From assembly GCA_900321605.1 (NCBI GenBank), contig ONWR01000010.1, positions 1 through 64,000 on the forward strand: a DNA stretch of 64,000 bases, given 5' to 3'. Made by a program: the position numbers and the translations under genes. Shown in pieces: positions 41,314 through 47,999 of the stretch (the first letter of the stretch is position 1; each line of letters opens with the position of its first letter). The notes beneath the pieces were generated by a model. That model was not told the DNA's origin and made no database searches. It saw only the letters and a list, made by a program, of their open reading frames with translations. Source of the stretch: an uncultured Bacteroidales bacterium. Its GTDB lineage: Bacteria; Bacteroidota; Bacteroidia; Bacteroidales; Paludibacteraceae.

Positions 41314-41670
41314 ATGAGTAAAGAAGAAATGCAGCAACAAATCCTTGATGCAATTACATCAGGAAAAATGCAAGTTACTAACATCAATTTCGGGGATCAC
41401 GTCGAGCATCAACACAAGATTGAAAAAGTGGAAGCCGGTGGAGTAGGTTTCCAGATATTCGAAGCCGCCAAGATGCATCTGCAAAGACCCAAAGAGAACG
41501 ACTATAACGCCGTTCGGGAGTATATCGAGGCACGCAAAAAAGAAGATCCTGTCTTTAAGGAGTACTGCCGAACCCACCACCGAAAACAACTCTGTATCCG
41601 CCTTACCGATGAGTTCGGATGGACTGTAGATGACCACCATTTAGGAGTGAACATCGGCAGAAACAAGTAA
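41314..41670 (+). CDS. Small accessory protein of unknown function
   Basis: 118 aa. N-terminal helix (EEMQQQILDAITSGKM), then a beta segment VTNINFGDHVEHQHKIEKV and a helical C-terminal part (FKEYCRTHHRKQLCIRLTDE, FGWTVDDHHLGVNI). The beta segment resembles the tail of the restriction enzyme (TLNLGDNVENKF). The transcript leader contains the switchable hairpin at 41160-41268, and a terminator follows the stop. Family not recognised with certainty. Confidence 0.7.
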   Translation: MSKEEMQQQILDAITSGKMQVTNINFGDHVEHQHKIEKVEAGGVGFQIFEAAKMHLQRPKENDYNAVREYIEARKKEDPVFKEYCRTHHRKQLCIRLTDEFGWTVDDHHLGVNIGRNK

Positions 41671-41699
41671 CAAACGACCTTTCGGGGTCGTTTTTTTTA
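41671..41699 (+). terminator. Terminator after the gene at 41314
   Basis: AACGACC and GGGTCGTT stem followed by eight T. Confidence 0.85.
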
Positions 41700-41734
41700 T
41701 GCCTTTTTAGCGCCATTTCCTTGCAATTTGCATT

Positions 41735-41801
41735 AAGTCACAACAAGTCACAAACAAGTCACACCTGTGACTCCGTTTCTCCCTTAAAACACCTACCTTT
41801 G
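41735..41801 (+). promoter_or_regulatory. Operator repeats and promoter of the HNH-like gene
   Basis: AAGTCACA three times (41735-41742, 41745-41752, 41756-41763), 10-11 bp apart, then the inverted TGTGACT (41766-41772), then TACCTTTG (41794-41801). The -33 region lacks TTTG, which fits activator dependence. Confidence 0.65.
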
Positions 41802-41845
41802 CACCGGATTTCGGTTGTGGCAACGTTGCCGCACGTAAAGATCCG

Positions 41846-42490
41846 ATGTATATGAAACAAACGATTGTGCCGCCTAATAAGTCCGTGCGGCAAACACATC
41901 TTTCGCGCCTTTATTTTCTATCCAAAGGCTGCAAACAAGCGCCCCTCGAATCAGCAGGCGGCAAAGTCCTCTGGGCTAACGGGAACGAGGGCTATTTCAT
42001 GAGCGCGTATGGCGTTAAACAGATTCCAACGTTTGGTCCCGCTAAGCGCAAAAAAGGCAGCAAAGCCAACAACGGCAAAAGAGGGCTTACACACCCCCAA
42101 ATGCGCCATTTCAACAACCAATATGCGCACCGTCTCATGTTCGCGACTTTTGCCGACGAACCCTGTCCGATCTTCTTCGATTCCAAAGGAAACCCCTACA
42201 AGGGTATCGTTCATCACGTCATCGAGAACCCCTACGACCTCCGTATGGTCAATCTCATGGGCTGGTTAACCTACAAGCAGCATCATATCGCCGACAAACG
42301 GCGCAGTGCCCTTGAATCCGTCCTGCCGGATATGTACTGCGCCGACACCGCCTATCTCAAGGAGCTCGAAGACCCTCGTCTAACTACCGACGAGGAATTT
42401 CAAACGGCACTCGATAAGCTCAGCCGATTCCGAAAAGTAGATCCCGCCGACCTCATGGAGCGCGAAATCACCCATCATTGTGAGGTGTGA
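41846..42490 (+). CDS. HNH-endonuclease-like protein
   Basis: 214 aa (ATG 41846, or 41852). The core VHHVIENPYDLRMVNLMGWL followed by TYKQHH has the spacing of an HNH motif: H-H, then N-L, then H. The cysteine pairs that support the zinc in many HNH proteins are absent. N-terminal basic region (GPAKRKKGSKANNGKRG) could bind DNA. HNH enzymes cut DNA in phage packaging, homing or defence. The neighbours (lysis-like genes) suggest a phage link. Moderate certainty on the fold, none on the role. Confidence 0.6.
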   Translation: MYMKQTIVPPNKSVRQTHLSRLYFLSKGCKQAPLESAGGKVLWANGNEGYFMSAYGVKQIPTFGPAKRKKGSKANNGKRGLTHPQMRHFNNQYAHRLMFATFADEPCPIFFDSKGNPYKGIVHHVIENPYDLRMVNLMGWLTYKQHHIADKRRSALESVLPDMYCADTAYLKELEDPRLTTDEEFQTALDKLSRFRKVDPADLMEREITHHCEV

Positions 42491-42590
42491 GGACAAGTCA
42501 AAAATTATCAAAAATTAAGAAAAATTTTTATTTTCAGTCCAAAACATCCCAAAACACCCCCAAAAAAATATCAAAAAGAAAAATATTTTT
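42491..42590. repeat. Dispersed copy of the 89-90 bp repeat
   Basis: AAGTCAAAAATTATCAAAAA, AGAAAAATTTTTATTTTC and CCAAAACACCCC in the same order as the tandem units at 44311-44570. After this copy, 42591-42735 is AT-rich with GCCGTT/AACGGC (a 6-bp hairpin near 42650) and no gene. Confidence 0.8.
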
Positions 42591-42735
42591 TGGAACATTT
42601 TTGGACATTTTGGACAAATAGAAAAAAATTAGTTCAATTAGTTCAATTCGCCGTTATTAATTAAAAACGGCTAATTATGCGAATTAAACGAATTTGTTTT
42701 TTAGGTTTTTGTCTAAAATCAACCACTTAAAAATT

Positions 42736-43110
42736 ATGGAAACCAAGTATTTGAAAGAACTGCGCGAGTTGCGCAATCAAGAAAAAGCCATTAAGGCACG
42801 TATCGACGAAATAAGCGAAGAGGCAACGAAAGAAGCACTCGAATTAGCACCCGAAGGAGGGGAGTTTGAAGTGGAAGGTGTAGGTACGTTCCAACTCCAA
42901 CTGACCGAGGTGATCGACTTCTCCGACTATCATCGCTACAAAGGCGAAGACGCCGTTCGTTGGCGTGAGAAGAAAGCCGCACAAGACCAAGCCAAGAAAT
43001 ACTCAGCGGCTCTGACCAAGGAGATGAAAGGTATCGTGGACGCTTTCGTAGCCCAGCACCCTAATTGGGAACCGGACGAGATCAAAGCAACGGTGAAGTG
43101 CATAGGGTAG
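42736..43110 (+). CDS. Coiled-coil protein of unknown function
   Basis: 124 aa from ATG 42736, not the longer frame from 42694, which begins in AT-rich spacer. Residues 1-40 are a strong amphipathic helix or coiled coil (YLKELRELRNQEKAIKARID), then GGEFEVEGVGTFQLQL and a basic C-terminal helix (WREKKAAQDQAKKYSAALTK). Layout is that of small phage or plasmid accessory proteins. Not recognised. Confidence 0.65.
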   Translation: METKYLKELRELRNQEKAIKARIDEISEEATKEALELAPEGGEFEVEGVGTFQLQLTEVIDFSDYHRYKGEDAVRWREKKAAQDQAKKYSAALTKEMKGIVDAFVAQHPNWEPDEIKATVKCIG

Positions 43111-43384
43111 AGCGTAGCGAGCCCTTGGGATTTGGTCTGCGGCGGATAGCAGCCCCTCGGAGACCGCGCGTCCCCAACGCGCCCTTCCGTCCGTGCCCCC
43201 TGCACGGAAACCACTGTCTCTACGGGGCTCTATCCTCGCCGACCAAGGCGGCATAGCCGCAGGGCTCGAATGTAAACAAAAAAGTCAAAAAGAGAAAGAA
43301 GCAAAGAGAAAAGCTATGCAGATAGTAGTGCTTTAATCTCTTAAAAAAATAATTTATTTTATAAATTTAAAAAAAAGCACTCTT
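43111..43384. other. GC-rich structured spacer, no gene seen
   Basis: The first 160 bp are unusually GC-rich and contain short hairpins such as GCGCGT/ACGCGC (43166-43182) and CCGTGC/GCACGG (43190-43208). The last 100 bp are very AT-rich up to the ATG at 43385. No promoter of the usual form and no open frame with family resemblance. Confidence 0.5.
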
Positions 43385-43777
43385 ATGGAAACATTAGGCG
43401 ACGCTATCAATAAAAAAATGGGCAAGTCTCTGCTATGCTTTCTAAAACTCGTTGATCCGGAAAAGAAATTCGAGATGAACGCGACACTCATCGAAGCATG
43501 GAACAGGCTGAGACTTGTGGAGCAGCAGAAACTCTATCTCTATCTTCTGTATCGCAAATGGCGTGGTTTGGACATCTATGGTGAGCCGTATTGCATCATC
43601 AAGAACTGTCATCCGGTGCCGTTTAACTGGAATCAGCATTCGTTGGGGAACACGCTCATCCAAGAGCGCAAAGCGATCATCGCTAAGTACAACGGGTCGT
43701 TCGGCACCTATACCCGCGATGAAGCACGGCTCTACGAAATGACCGAGAAACAGTGGTATAGATCGTTCGCGCAATGA
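43385..43777 (+). CDS. Small protein of unknown function
   Basis: 130 aa. Mainly helical with conserved-looking aromatic residues (LRLVEQQKLYLYLLYRKWRG, NQHSLGNTLIQERKAIIAKY, RDEARLYEMTEKQWYRSF). No domain recognised. The codon pattern and the aromatic/basic mix resemble the other small genes of this island (42736, 44044, 44619). Stop overlaps the beginning of a purine-rich repeat region. Confidence 0.6.
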   Translation: METLGDAINKKMGKSLLCFLKLVDPEKKFEMNATLIEAWNRLRLVEQQKLYLYLLYRKWRGLDIYGEPYCIIKNCHPVPFNWNQHSLGNTLIQERKAIIAKYNGSFGTYTRDEARLYEMTEKQWYRSFAQ

Positions 43778-43832
43778 TGCGCGAAAAGTGCACAGAGAAA
43801 GGGCATGGAGGGAGGGGAAGAGAGGAACGGAG

Positions 43833-43878
43833 CGCCGCCCGATCCGCCAATCTTGGCGGATGCAAAGGGCGGGCGGCG
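43833..43878. repeat. GC-rich double hairpin in purine-rich spacer
   Basis: CGCCGCCC (43833-43840) pairs with GGGCGGCG (43871-43878), and ATCCGCCAA with TTGGCGGAT inside (43842-43861). The following 60 bp contain GGAGGGAAAGAGC repeats. No gene in 43778-44043. Confidence 0.7.
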
Positions 43879-44043
43879 AACGAAGGGAAGGGAAAGGGCG
43901 GAGGGAAAGAGCGGAGGGAAAGAGCGGACGATAGTATCGCCCTGAAAAAGAAGATAGACAAACACCAAAACAAAAAAACAAGATGCCGGATATGATCCGG
44001 CGACAAAGAACATAGAAACAAAACAATCAAAACAAGAAAGATT

Positions 44044-44190
44044 ATGGCAAAAGTAGAATTACCAAAAGGAATCATCGCGATTCATGGACGTATGGGCGAT
44101 TATATATACCGCTCACGAAAACAACCCGACGGAACGTATAAGACTTTCGTGCATTATAGCCCGAAAAGGGTTAGGGGAGTAGGGGGTTAG
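44044..44190 (+). CDS. 48-residue protein of the phage-like island
   Basis: Starts MAKVELPKGIIAIHGRMGDY and continues IYRSRKQPDGTYKTFVHYSP. Compact, basic and glycine-turn rich, with a possible small beta barrel. The start follows AAGAAAGATT, close to a ribosome site for this phylum. The last residues (RVRGVGG) run into a GGATTAGT repeat tract, so the original end may be around SPKR. Family not recognised. Confidence 0.6.
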   Translation: MAKVELPKGIIAIHGRMGDYIYRSRKQPDGTYKTFVHYSPKRVRGVGG

Positions 44191-44217
44191 TGGATTAGTG
44201 GATTAGTGGATTATCTT

Positions 44218-44260
44218 CCGATATTGGACCGATGTTGGACCGATATTGGAACGATATTGA
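44218..44260. repeat. 11-bp tandem repeats CCGATATTGGA
   Basis: Four consecutive units with single-base changes. Confidence 0.85.
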
Positions 44261-44310
44261 CTCGAAAGACCCCCTCTCAAAACAGCCCCAAAAAAATCAA
44301 AAAGAAAATG

Positions 44311-44570
44311 TATAAGTCAAAAATTATCGAAAATTAAGAAAAATTTTTATTTTCAGCCCAAAACAGCCCAAAACACCCCAAAAAATCCCAAAAGAAAATG
44401 TATAAGTCAAAAATTATCGGAAATTAAGAAAAATTTTTATTTTCAGTCCAAAACAGCCCAAAACACCCCAAAAAATCAAAAAGAAAATGTATAAGTCAAA
44501 AATTATCGAAAATTAAGGAAAATTTTTATTTTCAGTCCAAAACAGCCAAAAAATCCCAAAAAATCCCAAA
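44311..44570. repeat. Three tandem 89-90 bp repeats
   Basis: Units begin TATAAGTCAAAAATTATCG at 44311, 44401 and 44490. Each contains AAGAAAAATTTTTATTTTC and CAAAACA/CCCCAAAA blocks. A fourth, more diverged copy lies at 42491. The arrangement resembles iterons or a recombination-prone origin region, but no replication protein is seen. Confidence 0.9.
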
Positions 44571-44618
44571 AATGAAAACAAACAACAAACACAAAAAACA
44601 ACAAACACAAAAACAACA

Positions 44619-44780
44619 ATGAAACCAACAACCCGTAAACGTTACGAGCGCATCCGGCAGGCCGCCGCGCATATGTACGGCACCATGCCGGTGATGCATC
44701 TCTACGCCGCTTTGGCGCATGATTTTGACCTTTCAGAAGAACGAATCCGCAAGATTTTGGCAAAAAATGCACCTCCATAA
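44619..44780 (+). CDS. 53-residue basic protein
   Basis: MKPTTRKRYERIRQAAAHMY, then MPVMHLYAALAHDFDLSEER and IRKILAKN. Two helices with a turn, basic N-terminus, Ser-Glu-Glu cap before the last helix. This looks like a small helix-turn-helix-type DNA-binding or packaging-type protein. Too short to place. It lies 82 bp before the holin-like gene. Confidence 0.6.
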   Translation: MKPTTRKRYERIRQAAAHMYGTMPVMHLYAALAHDFDLSEERIRKILAKNAPP

Positions 44781-44861
44781 GCACTTTTGGTCGTTTTGAC
44801 CAACAAAACCGCCAAAAATGTGGGCATATTTGCACCGGATTTCAAAAAAAAACACCACTTT

Positions 44862-45050
44862 ATGAAAATCGAACTACAACTCATAGCCGCCTTTGTCCTC
44901 TCTCTTGGAGGTCTGGTCTTGCTCTTTTGCGGAGTCTTTATAGAGCCGCAAGGTCAGATCCACGAGTCTCTGCTCGTTGCCTTCGGAGAGACCGCTACCT
45001 TCTCCGGCGCATTGTTCGGCATAGACTACGTCTATAAAAAGAAAAGATAA
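44862..45050 (+). CDS. Holin-like small membrane protein
   Basis: 62 aa from ATG 44862. Two membrane segments: LIAAFVLSLGGLVLLFCGVF and LLVAFGETATFSGALFGIDY, joined by EPQGQIHES, and a basic end YKKKR. Proteins of this form stand beside DUF5675 genes in Bacteroides phage-like islands, where a holin role (making the membrane permeable for lysis) is presumed. Inference from size, topology and neighbours only. Confidence 0.65.
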   Translation: MKIELQLIAAFVLSLGGLVLLFCGVFIEPQGQIHESLLVAFGETATFSGALFGIDYVYKKKR

Positions 45051-45058
45051 TTTGCTGT

Positions 45059-45095
45059 TGGACTAACGACCAACGACCAACGACTAACGACCAAA
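45059..45095. repeat. 7-bp tandem repeats CGACCAA/CGACTAA
   Basis: Four units between the holin-like gene and the DUF5675 gene. Same family as 18102 and 34169. Confidence 0.85.
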
Positions 45096-45098
45096 TTT

Positions 45099-45494
45099 AT
45101 GTATTACAAATTACTCCGCCAACCCGCAAAAGACAATTCCGTCCCGGGTAAACTATATTGGACATCCCACTACATCAATAAGCGTACCGGTGAACTTGTC
45201 GAGCGTCTTCACTATATCTGCGACACTCTGGAAAACGCCGATAAACTCATCCCGGCTCTCATCTATAGGGTGCAAGTGACCCAAAGTCCTAAGTTCAAAC
45301 GGCTCCTTCCCATCCTTTGCCAAGTGCCCGGCAGAACCGGTATCCGTTTTCATCGCGGCTCACTCCCCGAGCACTCCCGTGGCTGCATCCTTGTTTCCGC
45401 TATCAATGAGCAACTCCTCACTTCCCGTTGGCTCGCGGAACAAACCGCCAAAGAGGAAACCCGTTTAGAGATCTGTTCGTCCGTAAATAGTTAA
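45099..45494 (+). CDS. DUF5675 protein, probable phage-type peptidoglycan-related enzyme
   Basis: 131 aa. The family signature is clear: LPILCQVPGRTGIRFHRGSL followed by PEHSRGCILV, with His and Cys in the position of a putative active site (the shape recalls L,D-transpeptidase-like HxxSRGC). DUF5675 proteins accompany holins in Bacteroidota phages and are assumed to act on the cell wall. No signal peptide, which fits release through a holin. The start ATG at 45099 follows a heptamer tract. Confidence 0.8.
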   Translation: MYYKLLRQPAKDNSVPGKLYWTSHYINKRTGELVERLHYICDTLENADKLIPALIYRVQVTQSPKFKRLLPILCQVPGRTGIRFHRGSLPEHSRGCILVSAINEQLLTSRWLAEQTAKEETRLEICSSVNS

Positions 45495-45513
45495 TAGTAA
45501 AAGTGTTTGAATC

Positions 45514-45699
45514 ATGAAGAAAAATTTAATCATCATGGCGTTTCTCCTGATCGCCTTCACCATCGGTGTCACGTCCTGCAAGGCGTTGCGGACGATCTCG
45601 ACAACCTCCACCTACGTGCAGTCCTCCGACTCCACCAAAACCACCACTACCATCTCCACCAAAACCGTGGAAGAGTACGTCGGTGCCAAGAAAAAGTAA
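45514..45699 (+). CDS. Small lipoprotein of the lysis-like set
   Basis: 61 aa. Signal KNLIIMAFLLIAFTIGVTSC with the lipid-anchored Cys at residue 22, then a Ser/Thr-rich stretch (STTSTYVQSSDSTKTTTTIS) and KKK end. Outer-membrane lipoproteins of this size act as o-spanins in other phages, pairing with an inner-membrane partner. None is obvious here, so the role stays open. Confidence 0.65.
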   Translation: MKKNLIIMAFLLIAFTIGVTSCKALRTISTTSTYVQSSDSTKTTTTISTKTVEEYVGAKKK

Positions 45700-45777
45700 A
45701 GCCGAAAATCTCTACGGCTAAAAAGAAAAGAGATATTCATTAAACCTAACCCTTAACCCCTCTCAATCGGCATAGAG

Positions 45778-45873
45778 GGTCCCCGAAAATTTTAATTTTT
45801 GGGGAGAGCGGAGGCATCGGTTGCCCGTTTATTTAGCGGAGCGGTATAAACCAATGCACACCGATTGCCGAAC
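45778..45873 (+). ncRNA. Structured RNA candidate, copy 2 of 2
   Basis: Begins GGTCCCC and ends CGAAC like copy 1. The 11-bp hairpin is CCCCGAAAATT/AATTTTTGGGG (45781-45791 with 45794-45804), with two A-T pairs where copy 1 has G-C. GAGAGCGGAGGCATCGGTT and GCGGAGCGGTATAAACC are conserved exactly. No promoter is seen just upstream. It lies in the leader of the gene at 45920. Confidence 0.6.
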
Positions 45874-45919
45874 TCTCACCAAAATCAACAAAAAGTCCCA
45901 ACACGCTGCAGACCAGAAG

Positions 45920-46219
45920 ATGGTTCTCGCTACTCACCGTGTAGCCCCGACCCAGAACCCGAACTGCTCTCGTCTGTACCTCCGCGGTCTGAACTCGATC
46001 TCCCGTTCGACCCCTGTAACCTCTGAGGAGACTCGTATCCGTAACCGTTTCTCGGCAGTCGCAGCAGCAGTTGCCGCTCGTGCGAAAGACCTGATGAAGA
46101 TCAGTACCGACCAAGCCGCTTTCGCAGCGCAGAAGGATGCCCCGAACGGCAAAAAGACCATGCGTGCCTTCCTCTGGAGCCTCGAAAAGGCTGCCTATGA
46201 TGAGGAGCACCAAGGGTAA
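45920..46219 (+). CDS. Protein of unknown function behind the structured leader
   Basis: 99 aa from ATG 45920. The longer frame would translate the structured element, so I prefer this start. ATHRVAPTQNPNCSRLYLRG then ISRSTPVTSEETRIRNRFSA, with helical Ala-rich middle (AVAAAVAARAKDLMKIS) and a C-terminal helix MRAFLWSLEKAAYDEE. Basic and compact, possibly nucleic-acid binding. Family not recognised. Followed by TACAATG repeats and a terminator. Confidence 0.55.
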   Translation: MVLATHRVAPTQNPNCSRLYLRGLNSISRSTPVTSEETRIRNRFSAVAAAVAARAKDLMKISTDQAAFAAQKDAPNGKKTMRAFLWSLEKAAYDEEHQG

Positions 46220-46244
46220 GTACAATGTACGATGTACAATGTAC
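46214..46244. repeat. 7-bp type repeats TACAATG
   Basis: TACAATG/TACGATG units, followed by the terminator-promoter module that also stands at 37109-37179. Confidence 0.8.
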
Positions 46245-46248
46245 AAAG

Positions 46249-46279
46249 GAAGAAAAATCGCTCTTTTCGGGCGATTTTT
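46249..46279 (+). terminator. Terminator before the fructan regulator
   Basis: GAAAAATCGC/GCGATTTTTC stem, same hairpin as at 37109-37139. Confidence 0.8.
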
Positions 46280-46288
46280 CGCTTTTTA

Positions 46289-46320
46289 TTTGCGTATGTG
46301 CAAAAAAAGTCGTACCTTTG
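46289..46320 (+). promoter_or_regulatory. Promoter of the fructan regulator
   Basis: TTTG (46289-46292), 20 bp, TACCTTTG (46313-46320). A 6-codon open frame (46359-46379) overlaps the real start as ATGA, which may couple or dampen translation. Confidence 0.8.
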
Positions 46321-46374
46321 CAGCCGAAAAACGAAGATCATTGTACCTTTTGTGGTTATGAAAATTGTTGCATC

Positions 46375-47850
46375 ATGAGAAACATAGTTATCAGTTTTTG
46401 GGCTATTTTGATGATTCTGACGGGTTGTAGCGCTCATCAGAAGGAGTATCGGATTGGTGTGAGTCAGTGTCTGGACGATGCGTGGCGGCAGAAGATGAAT
46501 GCGGAGATGGAGCGGGAGTTACTATTACATCCCGAGATGACGCTTTCTCATCGTATCGCATATGGAAGTAATGAGCTGCAGTGTGCGCAGATTGACAGTT
46601 TCATCGCCGAGAGGGTGGATCTGTTGATTGTCAGTCCTAACGTAGCGGAAGAGGTGAAACCTGCTGTCACGCGTGCTTATCGCGCAGGTATACCGGTGAT
46701 CGTAGCCGATAGGCGTGTGAGCGGGGAAGAGTGGACTGCGTTTATTGGCGGAGATAACTATCAGGTAGGACGGTTGATGGCGGATTGGATCCTTTCTGTT
46801 CAGGCGGAGCAGAAGAAGGCGCTTCAAGTATTAGAGGTAGCAGGTCTGCCCGGATCCACACCGGCTACGCTTCGTCATCAAGGTATGTTGGAGAGACTGG
46901 CTGAGGTGGACGGCGTCCAGCCGAAGATTGAATCGGTCATGGGCGCATGGTATAAAGAGGATGCGTATCAGGTAGTACGAGATTATTTAGGTACTCATGC
47001 GCATGTGGATGTCATCGTGGCGCATAACGACTTGATGGCGATAGGTGCTGCAGAGGCGGTAAGGGATAGCAAGGGGTATGGCGAAGGGAGCGTCCGTATC
47101 ATGGGCGTGGACGGTATCCGTTTGGGCTTGCAAGCGATAGTGGAAGGAACGATCGAATGTTCTGCTACGTATTCCTCACGCGGCGATATGATCATTGAGA
47201 CTGCATCCCATATATTGGCAAAACAACCTTTTGTACGCGATACCGTTTTAGAAACGATGCTGATAGATGCCAATATAGCTTCTCCCATGTTAGTACAGAT
47301 CCAAGCACGTTTGCATGATTTAGAGACCTTGCATATCGTGCAGCTCCAATCTGAGTCTCGTTGGCAACAGATTCAATACGGTAGAACTATGCTTATTGCT
47401 TCCCTGGTATTGGTCGGAGTGTTCTTCTTCCTCGCATTGGGATTCTTGATTTATTCGCAACGTAAGATCAATAAGGAAATCAAACGCGATATCTTACCGC
47501 AGCTGGAAGAGGTGCAGGAGGCTATCCAACTCAATCATAAGGATGTAGCCTTCGGCGAACGGCTGAAACAGATTGTGGAGGATCACTTGTCGGATCCGAA
47601 TCTCAATGTGGAGTTTCTTGGAGCACAGTTGGCACTGAGTCGAACTCAGCTCTTCCGTCGCGTCAAGACCATTACGGGTAAAGGACCATTGGATTATATT
47701 CGTGAGCGTCGGTTGATACGCGCAGATGAATTGCTTCGAACGACTGATATGACTATTCAGCAAGTAGCCCTTGAACTATGCTTCTCCTCCCCGGGCTATT
47801 TTACCAAGTGTTATAAAGAGCAATTCGGACATCTTCCAAGCCAGCGTTAG
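46375..47850 (+). CDS. Membrane sensor-regulator: periplasmic sugar-binding domain fused to AraC DNA-binding domain
   Basis: 491 aa from ATG 46375. N-terminal export signal with LTGC. Residues 25-310 form a type-1 periplasmic binding domain (YRIGVSQCLDDAWRQKM, VDLLIVSPNVAEEVKPAV, FIGGDNYQVGRLMADWIL, VIVAHNDLMAIGAAEAV, IMGVDGIRLGLQAI). A membrane helix lies at about 345-368 (LIASLVLVGVFFFLALGFLI), and an AraC helix-turn-helix pair fills 400-490 (LGAQLALSRTQLFRRVKTIT, VALELCFSSPGYFTKCYKEQ). No kinase or receiver domain lies between them. It heads the fructan locus and probably senses fructose or fructo-oligosaccharide and binds the repeats at 47911-47957. Confidence 0.85.
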   Translation: MRNIVISFWAILMILTGCSAHQKEYRIGVSQCLDDAWRQKMNAEMERELLLHPEMTLSHRIAYGSNELQCAQIDSFIAERVDLLIVSPNVAEEVKPAVTRAYRAGIPVIVADRRVSGEEWTAFIGGDNYQVGRLMADWILSVQAEQKKALQVLEVAGLPGSTPATLRHQGMLERLAEVDGVQPKIESVMGAWYKEDAYQVVRDYLGTHAHVDVIVAHNDLMAIGAAEAVRDSKGYGEGSVRIMGVDGIRLGLQAIVEGTIECSATYSSRGDMIIETASHILAKQPFVRDTVLETMLIDANIASPMLVQIQARLHDLETLHIVQLQSESRWQQIQYGRTMLIASLVLVGVFFFLALGFLIYSQRKINKEIKRDILPQLEEVQEAIQLNHKDVAFGERLKQIVEDHLSDPNLNVEFLGAQLALSRTQLFRRVKTITGKGPLDYIRERRLIRADELLRTTDMTIQQVALELCFSSPGYFTKCYKEQFGHLPSQR

Positions 47851-47871
47851 AGGTATTATTGTACTACTAAA

Positions 47872-47932
47872 AATGTTGCAAAATATGCACGATTTGTTGC
47901 AGTGAAACATACGTGTCATATTTTGCAACATT
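47872..47932. promoter_or_regulatory. 16-bp inverted repeat between regulator and GH32 gene
   Basis: AATGTTGCAAAATATG (47872-47887) and CATATTTTGCAACATT (47917-47932) match perfectly in opposite orientation. As RNA it would form a hairpin after the regulator gene, followed by ATTTTTT. As DNA it overlaps operator copy 1. Confidence 0.75.
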
Positions 47933-47968
47933 ATTTTTTGCGTACGTGTGATATTTGTTGTACTTTTG
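47911..47968 (+). promoter_or_regulatory. Promoter and direct-repeat operator of the fructan operon
   Basis: ACGTGTCATATTTTG (47911-47925) and ACGTGTGATATTTG (47944-47957) start 33 bp apart. -33 TTTG at 47937-47940 and -7 TACTTTTG at 47961-47968 have a 20-bp spacer. The second repeat lies inside the spacer, the first upstream, as expected for an AraC-type dimer site. Confidence 0.75.
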
Positions 47969-47999
47969 CATCGTCAAATTCAAAACAGCGAATAATATC

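Larger units (their letters stand above)
44191..44618. other. 428-bp repeat-rich spacer without a gene
   Basis: Made of GGATTAGT octamers (44192-44215), four CCGATATTGGA 11-mers (44218-44260), and three 89-90 bp tandem units (44311-44570), ending in A/C-rich sequence before the ATG at 44619. No frame with start site and family resemblance. Confidence 0.75.

Noticed and set aside
45821..45919. N-terminal extension of the protein at 45920
   Set aside because: It would translate the structured element and starts at a TTG. The sequence conservation there is of RNA structure, not of protein.
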